A DNA stretch of 64,000 nt from Vibrio hangzhouensis (GTDB lineage Bacteria; Pseudomonadota; Gammaproteobacteria; Enterobacterales; Vibrionaceae): the NCBI RefSeq assembly GCF_900107935.1, contig NZ_FNVG01000012.1, positions 1-64,000 on the forward strand, written 5' to 3'. The translations under genes were made by a program, and so were the position numbers. Of this stretch, positions 34,239-44,427 are shown one piece after another (within the stretch, counting starts at the first letter, position 1; every line of letters begins with the position of its first letter). The notes beneath the pieces are model-generated. The model searched no databases. It was not told the origin of the DNA and was given only the letters and a program-made list of their open reading frames with translations.

Positions 34239-36200
34239 ATGACACAACATCAATCAAGCCCATATCCTTTAGGTGCAACGCTGGATGCTCAAGGTTGTAA
34301 TTTCTCTATACATGCACCAGATTGTCCCAATATTCAATTGGCTCTCTTTGATGACAACAATCATTGTACTTTGTTCCCGCTAACTCAAGAATATGCGGGA
34401 ATACGACACATCTATGTTCCTGATATTATGGCAGGCCAACGCTACGGTTATGTCATCAAGCATGATGAGCAAAGTCATTATCTTTCTGACCCTTATGCAA
34501 AAGCATTAGACTCTTCATTGCACTACGTACCTCCATTCAATACCGAGAAAAGCCTCGACTTGCCGCGCTGTGTCGTCACAGATGATCGCTTTGACTGGCA
34601 GGATACAGAATTGCCACGCATACCACGTGAAGAAATGGTTCTGTTTGAAACTCACGTCAAGGGATCAACCCAACTCAATCATCAAGTACCATCGGAGCAC
34701 CGGGGCAAATACCTCGGATTGATCAGCCCGGAAATGCTGGAATTTTACCAACAGCAGAACATCAGCTCCATTCAGCTGCTCCCTGTTGCCGCCTGTATGC
34801 ACGAACCACACCTGTTGCAGATGGATAAAGTCAATTACTGGGGGTATAACCCCTACGTCTTTATGGCTCCGGACCCAAGGTACGCAAATAACGATGCAGT
34901 CACTGAACTGAAAACTACGATTAGAGAACTGCACCGCCACGGTATAGAAGTGATTCTGGATGTTGTCTACAACCACACCGCAGAAGGTGGTGATAACGGA
35001 CCTGTATTTAACTTGAAGGCACTGGATTCGAAGTTCTATCTTCGTCATGGCGAGTATTACGCTAACTTCACCGGATGCGGCAATACCGTCGATCTAAACT
35101 ATCAACCAGCGCTTAATCTAGTCATGGATACCCTGCGTTACTGGGTGCAAGAGTTTAAAGTAGACGGTTTCCGTTTTGATCTGGCCGCGACGCTGGGTCG
35201 TAACGGTGACAACTTCAATCGAGAGGCCGCCTTTTTCCGTGCCGTGGCTCAGGATCCGGTTCTTAAGCAAACCAAGCTCATCGCAGAGCCGTGGGACATT
35301 GGTCCCAATGGCTATCAGGTAGGAAATTTCCCATTTGGTTGGAACGAGTGTAACGACCGTCTGCGTGACATTACCCGTAGTTTCTGGCGAGGTGATCAAG
35401 GCTATCTGAAGGAGTTTGCGACACGATTGATGGGGTCTCGAGACCTCTATAGCGCTGCGAACTGGCCCTATAAGCTCACCGTCAATTACATTACCTACCA
35501 TGACGGTTTCACTATGCAGGATCTTGTGTCTTATAAACACAAACACAACGAAGCAAATGGTGAGCAAAATCGTGATGGTCATGGCGACAATCGTTCTGAC
35601 AACTATGGTGCCGAAGGCGAAACCGACAACCCTGTGGTATTAGCGACTCGTGAGAAGCAGAAACGCAACTTTATGGCAACCTTGCTGTTTTCATTTGGGA
35701 TCCCACATATACTAACCGCTGACGTGCTGTCACACTCTCAACGCGGTAACAATAATGCTTACTGTCAGGACAACGAAATCAGCTGGCTGAGCTGGGAAAT
35801 GACCGGAGCGAAAGATCACTTTAAGCAATGGCTGGCCGATATGTTAGCGGCTCGTCAGAAATACATGGTGCCATTTATTCGTGCATTTAGTGGTGAGAAG
35901 CGCAATGACAATCGGATTTTCTGGAGTCGTGTTGACGGGAAATTGATGAGTATGGAAGACTGGAATCAACTCAGCAGCGTTGCACTGCACATCGGTATCG
36001 GTGAAGAAGGCGATGAAATGGTTTATCTTATCAACCAAACAAAAGCCCCGGCCAGATTCAGCCTGCCAAAGGATAAAGGTCAGATTTGGAAAACGATCTG
36101 CGATACTCATATCGCGGAGTCGGAAGTCGGACATGCTGAAGGCGAAATTCTACAGGCTCCAATGTCGATGGCCATACTGCATTATTCGCGTGATTCTTAA
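34239..36200 (+). CDS. glgX: GlgX/isoamylase-type glycogen debranching enzyme (GH13)
   Basis: The 653-residue protein has an N-terminal CBM48-type domain (about residues 10-100), then a GH13 (beta/alpha)8 barrel. The four conserved regions are seen as 'DVVYNHT', 'DGFRFDLA' with the nucleophile Asp, 'LIAEPWD' with the acid/base Glu, and 'TYHDGF' with the third carboxylate. It hydrolyses alpha-1,6 branches of glycogen or limit dextrins, releasing maltodextrins. The usual GDExxRTQxGNNN segment reads TADVLSHSQRGNNN here, so the GDE part is lost. Placement opposite lamB suggests a maltodextrin/pullulan role. Cytoplasmic: no signal peptide. Confidence 0.88.
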   Translation: MTQHQSSPYPLGATLDAQGCNFSIHAPDCPNIQLALFDDNNHCTLFPLTQEYAGIRHIYVPDIMAGQRYGYVIKHDEQSHYLSDPYAKALDSSLHYVPPFNTEKSLDLPRCVVTDDRFDWQDTELPRIPREEMVLFETHVKGSTQLNHQVPSEHRGKYLGLISPEMLEFYQQQNISSIQLLPVAACMHEPHLLQMDKVNYWGYNPYVFMAPDPRYANNDAVTELKTTIRELHRHGIEVILDVVYNHTAEGGDNGPVFNLKALDSKFYLRHGEYYANFTGCGNTVDLNYQPALNLVMDTLRYWVQEFKVDGFRFDLAATLGRNGDNFNREAAFFRAVAQDPVLKQTKLIAEPWDIGPNGYQVGNFPFGWNECNDRLRDITRSFWRGDQGYLKEFATRLMGSRDLYSAANWPYKLTVNYITYHDGFTMQDLVSYKHKHNEANGEQNRDGHGDNRSDNYGAEGETDNPVVLATREKQKRNFMATLLFSFGIPHILTADVLSHSQRGNNNAYCQDNEISWLSWEMTGAKDHFKQWLADMLAARQKYMVPFIRAFSGEKRNDNRIFWSRVDGKLMSMEDWNQLSSVALHIGIGEEGDEMVYLINQTKAPARFSLPKDKGQIWKTICDTHIAESEVGHAEGEILQAPMSMAILHYSRDS

Positions 36201-36230
36201 TCCGATATAAAGTCTTTGTGATTTTCTATA

Positions 36231-36255
36231 AAAGAGCTTGTTTTTCAAGCTCTTT
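36231..36255 (+). terminator. Intrinsic terminator after the debranching enzyme
   Basis: AAAGAGCTTG-TTTTT-CAAGCTCTTT forms a perfect 10-bp stem followed by more T residues. Confidence 0.9.
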
Positions 36256-36356
36256 TTGTATCAATTTGATCTCAAATAGCTTTACATCAAATTTCCTTTG
36301 AACTTGTCCCTGAGCAAGTAGTACCATGCCTTCATACCCAACTCGTTTAATAGAAA

Positions 36357-38117
36357 ATGTCTCTACCTAAATTTTTGCTGCGAGCATTTAAACCACTCAC
36401 TTTCACTCTCATCGTGATTCTTGTGGTGATTTCTTTTCGCCAGTACCAAAACTCTCAGCAACTTGCCAAAGAGCAGTCGCAATCGAATGTCAAAACCGCT
36501 TCAGCTCTGGTTTGGTCGCAGATAGAAACCACGTTCGCCAAGGTTGATCTCCTTCAGGAGCAAGCAAATACCCCCATATTTTCTTCCCTGGCTCATCAAA
36601 CTCTCGCTAATACCTACTTGTATAAAAGCATTGCCCAATATGATCAGCGCACCCAATCGTATGTCGATACACGAGGGGAAAGCCTGCCATTCTCAACTCT
36701 GGAAAGCATTCAATGGAATGCGTTTAATGCGCTGTCTCATAAGTATGCGGTTTCAACCCTGTACCAAAAATCCGATGGCTTCTGGGTATTTGCCATTAAA
36801 CAACTGAATAACCAACAAAAAGAAGTATGGTTTGAAGTGGACGTACAACACATCACACAATACCTCGCCAACCTGAAAACGCTAAAAGAAGGCTATGTCT
36901 TCGTGATTGATGCGACAACTGGTCAGTTAATTTTCCACCCTAACCCTACGCGAATTGGCACGCGATCCATCAGCTATTTCGGGGGATTGGATGAACAGAT
37001 ACAAAATAGTCAAAATCGCGGCAGCTACGAGTATTTCTACAACGGCCAGCTCAAAATCAGTGAGTTTGATGCGCGTAATCCAATGAACTGGGTGTTCGTC
37101 TCAGGAACCAGTCGTGCAGATATCCTGTTTACCTCCTATCAGATTGGCCTCAGTGCACTGGTCGTTTTTGCGCTGTTCTTGCTGCTGTTTTCTATCAACT
37201 ATATAAGCTATCAACTCAACCAGTCCCTGGCTAAATTGAATCAAGCTCCAGATATTGCCCACTTCAAACATGATTTGCGCGCAGTCTTTGATCGATTCAC
37301 CTTCCATAGAGGTATGCAGTTTTGTCTTTATGAACAAGAGAGCGGAAACTTCAAAACCATTGACTTCCATGGTAATAGCAAGGTTATTCATCAATGTGAA
37401 ACACTACCAAAAATACTAACTTTGCGTGAACTCAACTACATGTACAACAGTGACTATGATGAACTCGCCCGCAAGTTACAGATACATGGACGCCACTACA
37501 CACTGCCGTTGTATCAGCGCGACTCCCTGATTGGTATCATCTATCTGCGTAGCTCCTTTTTCGCCTTTGATGGTGTTATACGGGCGATCAGAGACTTCTC
37601 GGAAGTCGCCTTATCCAATCTCTTACTGTTTCAGCGCCTCAACAGCAAAGACACGCTTACCGGGTTGGACAACAAACTAACGATGAGAAATGCACTCTCG
37701 GTGCAGTTGCACAATCCATCCTGTTATTTTGCCTTGATCGATATTAATGGGCTTCGCTCGCTAAATCGAGACTATGGTGACATGGTGGGAGATACCATTA
37801 TTCTCTATATTGCAGATATCATTAAGCGCAGTTTCCCCAAACCCAAGTCCAATTGCATTGGCCGGTATGAAAGCGGCTTATTTGCCCTTCTCTTCAATGC
37901 CAATGACATGTCAGATGCCAAAAAGCAATTAGACTGGTTACGTCAACTTATCGAGAAGCTACCGCTGAACGTACATGATGAATGGATTAAAGCTACCGTC
38001 TCAATTGGCCTAACCGCGACAGGAGACAGCACCGATGCCGTCATTGGACGAGCCACCCAAAGCCTGCAACAGGCTAAGCTACAGGGGCGTAATAAAGTGC
38101 ATGTGTATCAGGAATAA
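36357..38117 (+). CDS. Cache-domain sensor with a degenerate GGDEF domain
   Basis: The 586-residue protein has a transmembrane helix at about residues 13-32, a periplasmic dCache-like domain to about 255, a second helix at about 258-283, a central GAF-like region, and a C-terminal GGDEF-fold domain ('KDTLTGLDNKLTMRN' start, 'FALIDINGLRSLNRDYGDMVGD' helix, split here). At the active loop GGDEF is replaced by ESGLF in 'GRYESGLFALLF', so diguanylate cyclase activity is probably lost. It likely acts as a ligand- or GTP-binding signalling protein. No clear Shine-Dalgarno is seen. Confidence 0.85.
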   Translation: MSLPKFLLRAFKPLTFTLIVILVVISFRQYQNSQQLAKEQSQSNVKTASALVWSQIETTFAKVDLLQEQANTPIFSSLAHQTLANTYLYKSIAQYDQRTQSYVDTRGESLPFSTLESIQWNAFNALSHKYAVSTLYQKSDGFWVFAIKQLNNQQKEVWFEVDVQHITQYLANLKTLKEGYVFVIDATTGQLIFHPNPTRIGTRSISYFGGLDEQIQNSQNRGSYEYFYNGQLKISEFDARNPMNWVFVSGTSRADILFTSYQIGLSALVVFALFLLLFSINYISYQLNQSLAKLNQAPDIAHFKHDLRAVFDRFTFHRGMQFCLYEQESGNFKTIDFHGNSKVIHQCETLPKILTLRELNYMYNSDYDELARKLQIHGRHYTLPLYQRDSLIGIIYLRSSFFAFDGVIRAIRDFSEVALSNLLLFQRLNSKDTLTGLDNKLTMRNALSVQLHNPSCYFALIDINGLRSLNRDYGDMVGDTIILYIADIIKRSFPKPKSNCIGRYESGLFALLFNANDMSDAKKQLDWLRQLIEKLPLNVHDEWIKATVSIGLTATGDSTDAVIGRATQSLQQAKLQGRNKVHVYQE

Positions 38118-38122
38118 AAAAA

Positions 38123-38145
38123 CCGTGTGAGTACAACTCACACGG
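38123..38145. terminator. Bidirectional intrinsic terminator
   Basis: CCGTGTGAGT-ACA-ACTCACACGG is a perfect 10-bp stem between the GGDEF-fold gene (+) and the LysR gene (-). On the minus strand it is followed by a T-run of seven. Confidence 0.88.
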
Positions 38146-38182
38146 CTATATCATTTCAGTTGGGTGACACGCCTGGATATGT

Positions 38183-39058
38183 CTAAAAAACGCCCAGCAT
38201 TTCACATAGGTACTTCGCTGCCGGCCCCAAACGAGTATTGGACTTCCACAATACATCGGCGGAGTTTAACATCTCATAACGCTGGAATTCCGGTCTAAAG
38301 TCTATCAACGTCCCCATAGACTGTTTATCGACAATAAAGTCCCTCGGAACAATCGCCCAGCCTATACCTTGCTCTACCAACTTTATTACGTCTTCCTGAT
38401 CGTCCGCTTGCCAGATATCTTGAGAGAATGCCCCTTGCGCCTTTAGGACGTTGTTTAGCATCATACTTCTGCATACAATCTGACGCTCACCAATCAAAGT
38501 CTCGTTACTCACCTGAGGCATATCAGCAAAAATTGAGTCTGGGCTACAGATGCACACCCACTCAATATTTGCTATCGAAATAAAGTCCAGTCCTTCAGGA
38601 ACTGCGTCCGCGGCTAGATTGAAGCCTAACTCGACATCGTCATTAAGGATGGCATTAGTTAAGTGCTGGGCACTCAAACGTGATACATCGACTTGAGTGA
38701 AGGGAAAACGTTGCGACATTTTTTCAATCGCAGATTCGAGCAACGCAAACGGAAGCAACGGGTCAATGGCAATTTTTAGCGTATCTTCCACGCTGTCGAC
38801 ACTCGCTTTGGAGTAATTGCGAATTCGCTCCGCCTGTCTGAGTAGAACTTTCGCCTGAGAAAGCATTCGCTCTCCCTGAGGCGTCAGTTTTGGATATTTC
38901 GTACTGCGATCAAACAGAGTGACCCCAAGGTCTACTTCCAGATTATTGACACCAATACTCACCGAACTCTGGCTTTTCCCCAAATGCCTGGCGGCGGCAG
39001 AAAAGGAGCCTTGCTCCGCGGCAGCGACAAATGCGACAAGCTGTTCAATATTCAGCAT
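38183..39058 (-). CDS. LysR-family transcriptional regulator
   Basis: The protein has 291 residues from the ATG at 39058, preceded by AAGGG; a TTG two codons earlier is possible but poorly placed. An N-terminal winged HTH is present ('FSAAARHLGKSQSSVSIGVN', about residues 18-37). A LysR substrate-binding domain follows, ending in 'LRRPAAKYLCEML'-like helical residues. No neighbouring enzyme gene is divergent from it, so its target is unclear; the upstream Omp85-type gene is on the same strand. Confidence 0.88.
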   Translation of the reverse strand: MLNIEQLVAFVAAAEQGSFSAAARHLGKSQSSVSIGVNNLEVDLGVTLFDRSTKYPKLTPQGERMLSQAKVLLRQAERIRNYSKASVDSVEDTLKIAIDPLLPFALLESAIEKMSQRFPFTQVDVSRLSAQHLTNAILNDDVELGFNLAADAVPEGLDFISIANIEWVCICSPDSIFADMPQVSNETLIGERQIVCRSMMLNNVLKAQGAFSQDIWQADDQEDVIKLVEQGIGWAIVPRDFIVDKQSMGTLIDFRPEFQRYEMLNSADVLWKSNTRLGPAAKYLCEMLGVF

Positions 39059-39197
39059 ATCCAACCCTTTGACTTAATTATTAACAAGCGACTATCGTAA
39101 AACAATAGCACAAAAAAAGCACTCAACTATAACCCGGCAACATACCTGATTGAGCGGTCATTTGTGCGATAAATCAATATGATAAAACTGATGATTC

Positions 39198-40331
39198 CTA
39201 GAACGCCTCTCCAAATCGAATATAGAAACTGGTATTTCCCATCTTAGAGACTGCGGCATCGACACCAATTGAAAATCGCTCTTTCGCGTTTAACAAATAT
39301 CGAATACCAATACCCGCTGAAGGAATCACCTCTGACTTTACCGAATTAGCGAGATGTCGATCATCATTGCGAACCATCGCTGCACCGGCAAACGCGACTC
39401 CACTCCATAACTGAGTAAACTTACGTCGATACTCTATTTCCGCCTGGTACACCGCACTTCCTCGATATTTATTCCAGTCAGCACCTCTCAGGTCGGGCGT
39501 AACAAACTCGTACTCTGGCGTCTCACCTAGCATTTCCTTTCCAATCACCCGATAGGCAAGTACATCATCACCGATTGGGAAATATTGGCTCACCTCGGCA
39601 TCTAGGCGATGAAACGGCTTTCCGGTATTCCTGTCTTTTGAGTAGTGTAGTGTGCTCAAATCGACATTTAACCCATTTGTAGCTCCCATCATATTGTCCC
39701 TTGAATCATAAGTCATCAAGAAACCAAGGGCATGGTTGCTGCCACTCATTTCCTGTTCAAAGGCTTTTTTAATTGCAGGATCGGTGTTTTCATTCAGACT
39801 GGCATCACCGCCGCTCCATAATCCCTGCACACCAAAGTAGAGATCATCAATAATTTGCTTTCGCACTTCACCATAGACAAAATTTGAATAGGTTGAATAC
39901 TGAACCGCCTTTGGCAACTGCATTCCAACTCGGCCTGTGTATTTTAAATTCAGACTAAAATGTCCAGCGTAAAAACCTGCGCGCCAGGCATCGTAAGCAA
40001 AAACATGCTCGTGCCCCACAATGGCCATCCCGCTGTCAGAATCGGTATATTGACCGTAAAACATACTAGTGGAAGGGTTAGTGGCGCCTTCTGCACGATC
40101 GTGCAAATACATGGCGTTGATGCCAAGACCAACGCCGAGTGCGTCATCAGTGATGGGAACCGGGAAAGCGGCAAACTTTCTGTCTGGTAAAGTGGACATC
40201 TCGCCTTCCACCCCCTCCTCCGTGCCCTCAGTATTTGACGAAGAAGGCGCTGATTTCTGCGCATAGGAAAATGGCGATTGCGTTAGCAGGCACAAGGCTA
40301 ACATCGGGATTAACTTTGTCGGTGTTTTCAA
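39198..40331 (-). CDS. Omp85/bacterial surface antigen-type outer-membrane barrel
   Basis: The 377-residue protein has a signal peptide ending FSYA (about residue 24), a short acidic linker, and a barrel domain of the surface-antigen (Omp85/BamA C-terminal) family. It ends in Phe ('YIRFGEAF'). POTRA domains are absent, so it is a bare 16-strand-type barrel as in patatin- or Tam-like relatives rather than BamA itself. The start codon is TTG; no ATG with a ribosome binding site is available before the signal peptide. Role unknown. Confidence 0.75.
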   Translation of the reverse strand: MKTPTKLIPMLALCLLTQSPFSYAQKSAPSSSNTEGTEEGVEGEMSTLPDRKFAAFPVPITDDALGVGLGINAMYLHDRAEGATNPSTSMFYGQYTDSDSGMAIVGHEHVFAYDAWRAGFYAGHFSLNLKYTGRVGMQLPKAVQYSTYSNFVYGEVRKQIIDDLYFGVQGLWSGGDASLNENTDPAIKKAFEQEMSGSNHALGFLMTYDSRDNMMGATNGLNVDLSTLHYSKDRNTGKPFHRLDAEVSQYFPIGDDVLAYRVIGKEMLGETPEYEFVTPDLRGADWNKYRGSAVYQAEIEYRRKFTQLWSGVAFAGAAMVRNDDRHLANSVKSEVIPSAGIGIRYLLNAKERFSIGVDAAVSKMGNTSFYIRFGEAF

Positions 40332-40743
40332 ATGAAATCTCTAGGTAACTCGTTATTTTTTTAAGTTCGCACCGAGATTCCATTCTTAAGAGCGGTAAGC
40401 CCATCACGTGCGTGTGTAAACAATCAAATTTAATGCGTCAAAATGCTACTAGAGTCGCCTCAACCGACAAAATCAACCTATTCGAAAAAGCAATACTTAA
40501 CACTAAGACCCATTAGATGAATCCGCACTCCCCCAAAGGGCATTATCAAAGCCAATAAATTGAAATACAGTGATTCACCGATAAAATACTCACTAAAGAA
40601 GAAGGTGCGAAAGGTTGCTAAGATCATGTCAATTCTTGATTAAAACTGTCCTGCAGAGATTTGTCCTGGTTGCAATCAACAACTAACATAGGCAAGCTAG
40701 AGTACGCTAAAATGAAAGAATGATTTTGCTAGGACAAACTACC
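40332..40743. other. Divergent intergenic region (412 bases)
   Basis: This A+T-rich spacer lies between the outer-membrane barrel gene (-) and the DUF2057 gene (+). It must hold two promoters. I see no clear operator, hairpin with T-run or credible small gene in it. Confidence 0.45.
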
Positions 40744-41421
40744 ATGAAAGCTCTAAAGACTCTTACTATTGCACTTCTTGCCGGTTTCAGCACGATGGCT
40801 GCCGCAGATGTGACGATCAAAATTCCTGAGTCAGTAGACCTGCTTGCAGTTAATGCAGGTGACCCTGACACGAAATCTAATGGCTTCTTCTCTTCGGGTA
40901 AAACCGCAACGCTGCCTGATGGTGTTAACCAAATCGTGTTTCGATTTCAACCTTACTTTGACCTGAACCGCGAGGAGCGGGTAAATGTGCCTAGTAAGGC
41001 GATCATAGCAAGGTTTGAAGCAACGGATGCAGAGCTTACACTTACCGTTCCGACCTACCAAAATGAACGTCAGGCCAGGAAAAACATTGATAGCTTCGAA
41101 TGGACCCTGACCGATGCAAACGGCAATGTCATTCCTGTTACTCAAGATAAACTGGTAAAAGACGGTATGCAGATTGGGCGAGATTACCAACGTGAATCTG
41201 AAGACTATAACCGTAAAGGTGGTGTCGCTGCGATTGCGGCTGCAGGTATGGTCACCGCCGCGGCCATTCCAACAACACTGCCAGCAGACCCGGCTGACGC
41301 TAAAGTCGCATCACCAGCGGGCACTGCAGACAATACTGCGGAAGAAATGTTGATCTTTTGGTATAACAAGGCTGACGCCGAAACTAAAGCGCGCTTCAAA
41401 GAGTACATTAACAAAAACTAG
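40744..41421 (+). CDS. DUF2057 (YccT-type) periplasmic protein
   Basis: The protein has 225 residues from the ATG at 40744 (AGGA about ten bases upstream). The longer frame adds eight residues before the signal peptide MKALKTLTIALLAGF. Cleavage is after MAAA (about residue 21). It opens with 'DVTIKIPESVDLLAVNAGD', and a conserved 'LPDGVNQIVFRFQPYF' segment is characteristic of DUF2057. A late Ala-rich stretch and a final amphipathic helix follow. Relatives are common in Vibrio and Enterobacteria and of poorly defined envelope function. Confidence 0.8.
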   Translation: MKALKTLTIALLAGFSTMAAADVTIKIPESVDLLAVNAGDPDTKSNGFFSSGKTATLPDGVNQIVFRFQPYFDLNREERVNVPSKAIIARFEATDAELTLTVPTYQNERQARKNIDSFEWTLTDANGNVIPVTQDKLVKDGMQIGRDYQRESEDYNRKGGVAAIAAAGMVTAAAIPTTLPADPADAKVASPAGTADNTAEEMLIFWYNKADAETKARFKEYINKN

Positions 41422-41439
41422 CGTGGAACTCATTGCGTG

Positions 41440-41464
41440 AGCCGCTCTACACGAGCGGCTTTTT
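41440..41464 (+). terminator. Intrinsic terminator after the DUF2057 gene
   Basis: AGCCGCTC-TACAC-GAGCGGCT is a perfect 8-bp stem followed by TTTTC. It also covers the longest open frame of the next gene, supporting the ATG at 41487 as the true start there. Confidence 0.88.
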
Positions 41465-41486
41465 CGATCATCAGGTGAGCAAAATA

Positions 41487-42089
41487 ATGAAAAAGATCGT
41501 TTTACTGGGAGACAGCTTGACCGCAGGCTGGGGTCTGAAGGCCGGAGAAAACTGGGCCGATAAACTGGCAAATACCTTTCCGGATAGTGAATTTATTAAC
41601 TGTGGTATTCCGGGTGATACAACTTCTGGCATGCTCGCACGCTTTAAAGAGCAGGTTCTGGACCAAAAACCGGACTGTTTCGTTCTGTTTGGTGGACTCA
41701 ATGACCTTAACTGGGGCACCGATATTAGTGTGGTAGCAAGCAATATAAACTCAATGATCGCTCAGGCTCAGCATCATGGTATTCGTCCTGTCATGGTGGT
41801 CACTTCAGCCATCGATCCGATTGGTTCACTGCCCATGTTTGGCCACAAACCCGAGTTGGTCGATACGTTGAGAGCAGCAGTGACCGAATTGAGTGATGTT
41901 CATGCAGCTAAGCTGATGCAGATGTACGGACATGGTCCCGAAAGCCTCTGCGTCATCAACATCTACCAGGCATTTGAACGGTACGCAGAAAAAGAAGGAT
42001 ACTCGTCACTATATCAAAATGATGGAATCCACCTTTCTGCGCTTGGAGCAAACCTCATTTATGAGAATCTGCTCTCTCTGTTCAGGTAG
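41487..42089 (+). CDS. SGNH/GDSL-family hydrolase
   Basis: The protein has 200 residues from the ATG at 41487 (AGGTG upstream). All four SGNH blocks are visible: GDSLTAG (catalytic Ser, about residue 9), the oxyanion Gly in 'GIPGDTTSGML', Asn in 'FGGLNDLNWG', and the C-terminal 'DGIHLSALG' with catalytic Asp and His. These are small esterases/lipases or acyl-thioesterases. There is no signal peptide, so it is cytoplasmic, unlike TesA. It is a single gene flanked by terminators. Confidence 0.88.
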   Translation: MKKIVLLGDSLTAGWGLKAGENWADKLANTFPDSEFINCGIPGDTTSGMLARFKEQVLDQKPDCFVLFGGLNDLNWGTDISVVASNINSMIAQAQHHGIRPVMVVTSAIDPIGSLPMFGHKPELVDTLRAAVTELSDVHAAKLMQMYGHGPESLCVINIYQAFERYAEKEGYSSLYQNDGIHLSALGANLIYENLLSLFR

Positions 42090-42112
42090 CAAACAAACCG
42101 TTAAAAGTAGAA

Positions 42113-42132
42113 GAGTCACCTTCTGGTGACTC
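42113..42132. terminator. Hairpin between convergent SGNH and SLC13 genes
   Basis: GAGTCACC-TTCT-GGTGACTC is a perfect 8-bp stem. CTTTG follows on the + strand and a pyrimidine-rich stretch ending in TTTT on the minus strand. Confidence 0.75.
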
Positions 42133-42155
42133 CTTTGTTGGTAGTTAAGCGCCGA

Positions 42156-43544
42156 TTAGGCCCAAAAACTGAGCGCAATAAACGTTAACGCCCCAATACA
42201 GGCAATATTCAAAACAATACCAATGCGCATCATTTCCTGTTGTTTGATATGCCCGGACGCAAAGACAATCGCATTGGGTGGCGTTGCAACCGGCAACATG
42301 AAGGCGCAAGATGCCGCGACCGCAATCAGTACCGACAGAATCACAGGTGACATACCGAACGCCTCGGCAACACTAGCGAATACAGGGATCAGCAATGCCG
42401 CACTAGCTGTATTACTGGCAAACTCTGTTAAGAATACAACAAACGCAGCGATCACAAGAATGATGAACAGCATACTAAACTGAGAGATCAGATCGCTGAG
42501 TTCATTTGCCAGAAAGACACTGGTTCCTGTTGCTTTCAATACGTTGCTCAGACAGATACCCCCGCCAAATAGCAGCAATACTCCCCAATCCGCGGTTTTC
42601 TCAATATCTTTCCAATGAACAACCCGAGCAAAGTTGACAGCGACAATGGCACCTAAGGCTACAATGGTATCGAACTTAGAGTATCCACCGAGCATGGCGT
42701 TGATGGGCTTGCTGAAAATCCAGAAGAATACGGTGAGGCCAAAAATGAGCAAGGTCACCACTTTACCTTTATCCCAATTGACGGGTTCGTGGCTGATCTC
42801 AAACTCACCATCCAATTTGGGCTTAAGCACGAAAAACAACACCGCTAGCGCAATCGGTAGCAAAATAATCGATGTGGGCAGGCCGAATGCCATCCAGTCT
42901 GTAAAGGATAACCCCACTTCCGCGGCCGCAATCGCATTAGGAGGACTTCCAACCATAGTGGCAATCCCGCCAATACTGGCACTGTAGGCAATTCCGAGTA
43001 AGACGAAAACATAGGTATTGTGACCACTATCCTCGTTCACTTTGCTGAGTACTCCGAGTACCAGTGGTAGCATCATGGCCGCCGTCGCAGTATTACTGAT
43101 CCACATAGACAGTAAAGCCGTGACACCAAACAGCATGAAGACCGCCACACTCATTCGGCCTTTAGCCATCACCAGCACCTTGTCTGCCACTACCTTGTCT
43201 AACCCCTGTCGATGCATCGCAGCAGCGAGCGCGAATCCTCCCAGGAACAAGAAAATGATCGAGTTGGCAAAATTGTTGAGAGCGGTTTGCGTATTAAAGA
43301 CATCAAACAAAACGGCGACCACCGGCACGAGAATCGCGGTCACCGTCACATGCAGAGCTTCCGTCAGCCAAAGCACGGCAATAAACACCAGAATACTGAT
43401 GCCTAAAACCACATCCGACTCGAAAGGTAACGTATTGTAGAGCACCGTGAACAACACCAGGTCCGCTAATATGATCATGCTGTTTCGGTTAAACAACCAC
43501 TCCCGGGTATTGGAGGGCAAAGGGACACTATCATTTCTATTCAT
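42156..43544 (-). CDS. SLC13/DASS-family sodium:anion (dicarboxylate-type) symporter
   Basis: The protein has 462 residues from the ATG at 43544 (AAGGAAG upstream). A 70-residue upstream extension in the open frame is soluble, cysteine-containing and rejected. It has about 11-12 membrane helices with the paired DASS motifs: '[11 protein letters not shown]' in the first half and '[15 protein letters not shown]' in the second, which bind substrate and Na+. It imports dicarboxylates or related anions (sulfate is possible). An unusually long leader of about 200 bases precedes it on the minus strand. Confidence 0.88.
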   Translation of the reverse strand: MNRNDSVPLPSNTREWLFNRNSMIILADLVLFTVLYNTLPFESDVVLGISILVFIAVLWLTEALHVTVTAILVPVVAVLFDVFNTQTALNNFANSIIFLFLGGFALAAAMHRQGLDKVVADKVLVMAKGRMSVAVFMLFGVTALLSMWISNTATAAMMLPLVLGVLSKVNEDSGHNTYVFVLLGIAYSASIGGIATMVGSPPNAIAAAEVGLSFTDWMAFGLPTSIILLPIALAVLFFVLKPKLDGEFEISHEPVNWDKGKVVTLLIFGLTVFFWIFSKPINAMLGGYSKFDTIVALGAIVAVNFARVVHWKDIEKTADWGVLLLFGGGICLSNVLKATGTSVFLANELSDLISQFSMLFIILVIAAFVVFLTEFASNTASAALLIPVFASVAEAFGMSPVILSVLIAVAASCAFMLPVATPPNAIVFASGHIKQQEMMRIGIVLNIACIGALTFIALSFWA

Positions 43545-43990
43545 TATTATGGCTTCCTTTGAGTAAACGGGCAGACGCTCCAAGGAGGAGTATCCGAAAG
43601 CCATAAGCAGTACTGGAAACTTGAATTCGATTCGATCAGAAGGCTGACCCTTTCCAGTGAGTTGTAATTGTACTGAGACTTGGCAAAGGCACTGATACAC
43701 AGTTTCCACGCTTATGGGACCAGAACATGATCCCACATAGAAAACCAAGCGCATAATGAAAAATTATCATTCTGTTAACCACATCAACATTGTGGATACA
43801 TCACTAATTACTAGATAGCACTCCTATGCCTTTATCAGGGGACAATATAGTTTGTTCGGGTATGTCGTATTTTGATACTACTCACGCCAATAAGCGCCGT
43901 CATCGTCAAAAGAGTACAGAGCACTCTCAACACGTAGGCAACTGAAAATAAAGACTAAGTCACGTAATTTGCCTTCACAGCACGTTGTAT

Positions 43991-44015
43991 GAGATTCCCC
44001 TATTCAAGGGGCTGA
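43991..44015. repeat. Dispersed hairpin-type repeat, copy 1
   Basis: GAGATTCCCCTATTCAAGGGG with short similar flanks resembles a second copy near 58629. Its core CCCCT/AGGGG can form a hairpin. It looks like a Vibrio intergenic repeat and lies just left of the acyl-CoA synthetase remnant. The identity is imperfect, so homology is not certain. Confidence 0.35.
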
Positions 44016-44084
44016 TGCTGTTTGCTAGTAAGGCCGATCTCAAGTAGCGATCAAAGAAGCAGTAACTCGATAACGACCCAACTC

Positions 44085-44417
44085 TCTGATAAACAAGGAA
44101 ACGCGCTGGCAACAGGTGAAGTATGCATTAACAGCTAAAGCGTGATGAAAGGCTATTACCGTAGTCCAGAAGCCACAGAGAAAGCGGTAGAAATGACCTA
44201 GATTATCGGTGCTGAACATGAAAAATTATCTGAATGAGTATACGCTTACATCGTATTAGAAGCGGAAATACAAGTCGACGAAGAGAGCCTTATTCTTTGG
44301 AGTAAAGAGCAACTCGCTGCTTACGAATACCCGTGTCGTCTTTTTATTCGTGAATCCCGACCAATCACGGCGACAGGTAAGACTCTGAAACGCGAGTTAA
44401 CAGTAGAAATGACATAG
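44085..44417 (+). pseudogene. Remnant of an acyl-CoA synthetase (AMP-binding) gene
   Basis: Read in one frame, this stretch gives the C-terminal part of an acyl-CoA ligase: a 'GEVCIN' strand, then VMKGYYRSPEATEKAV, later 'EEIL'-type residues, LAAYEYP, and finally ITATGKTLKREL, the classic A10 lysine region. It is broken by stops at 44136, 44199 and 44235, and roughly 60 residues around the GDxG/hinge region are deleted. The N-terminal two thirds are gone. It ends 11 bases before the GMC alcohol dehydrogenase start, so the two were probably once an operon, like alkJ/alkK. Confidence 0.8.
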
Positions 44418-44427
44418 GAGGAGTAAT

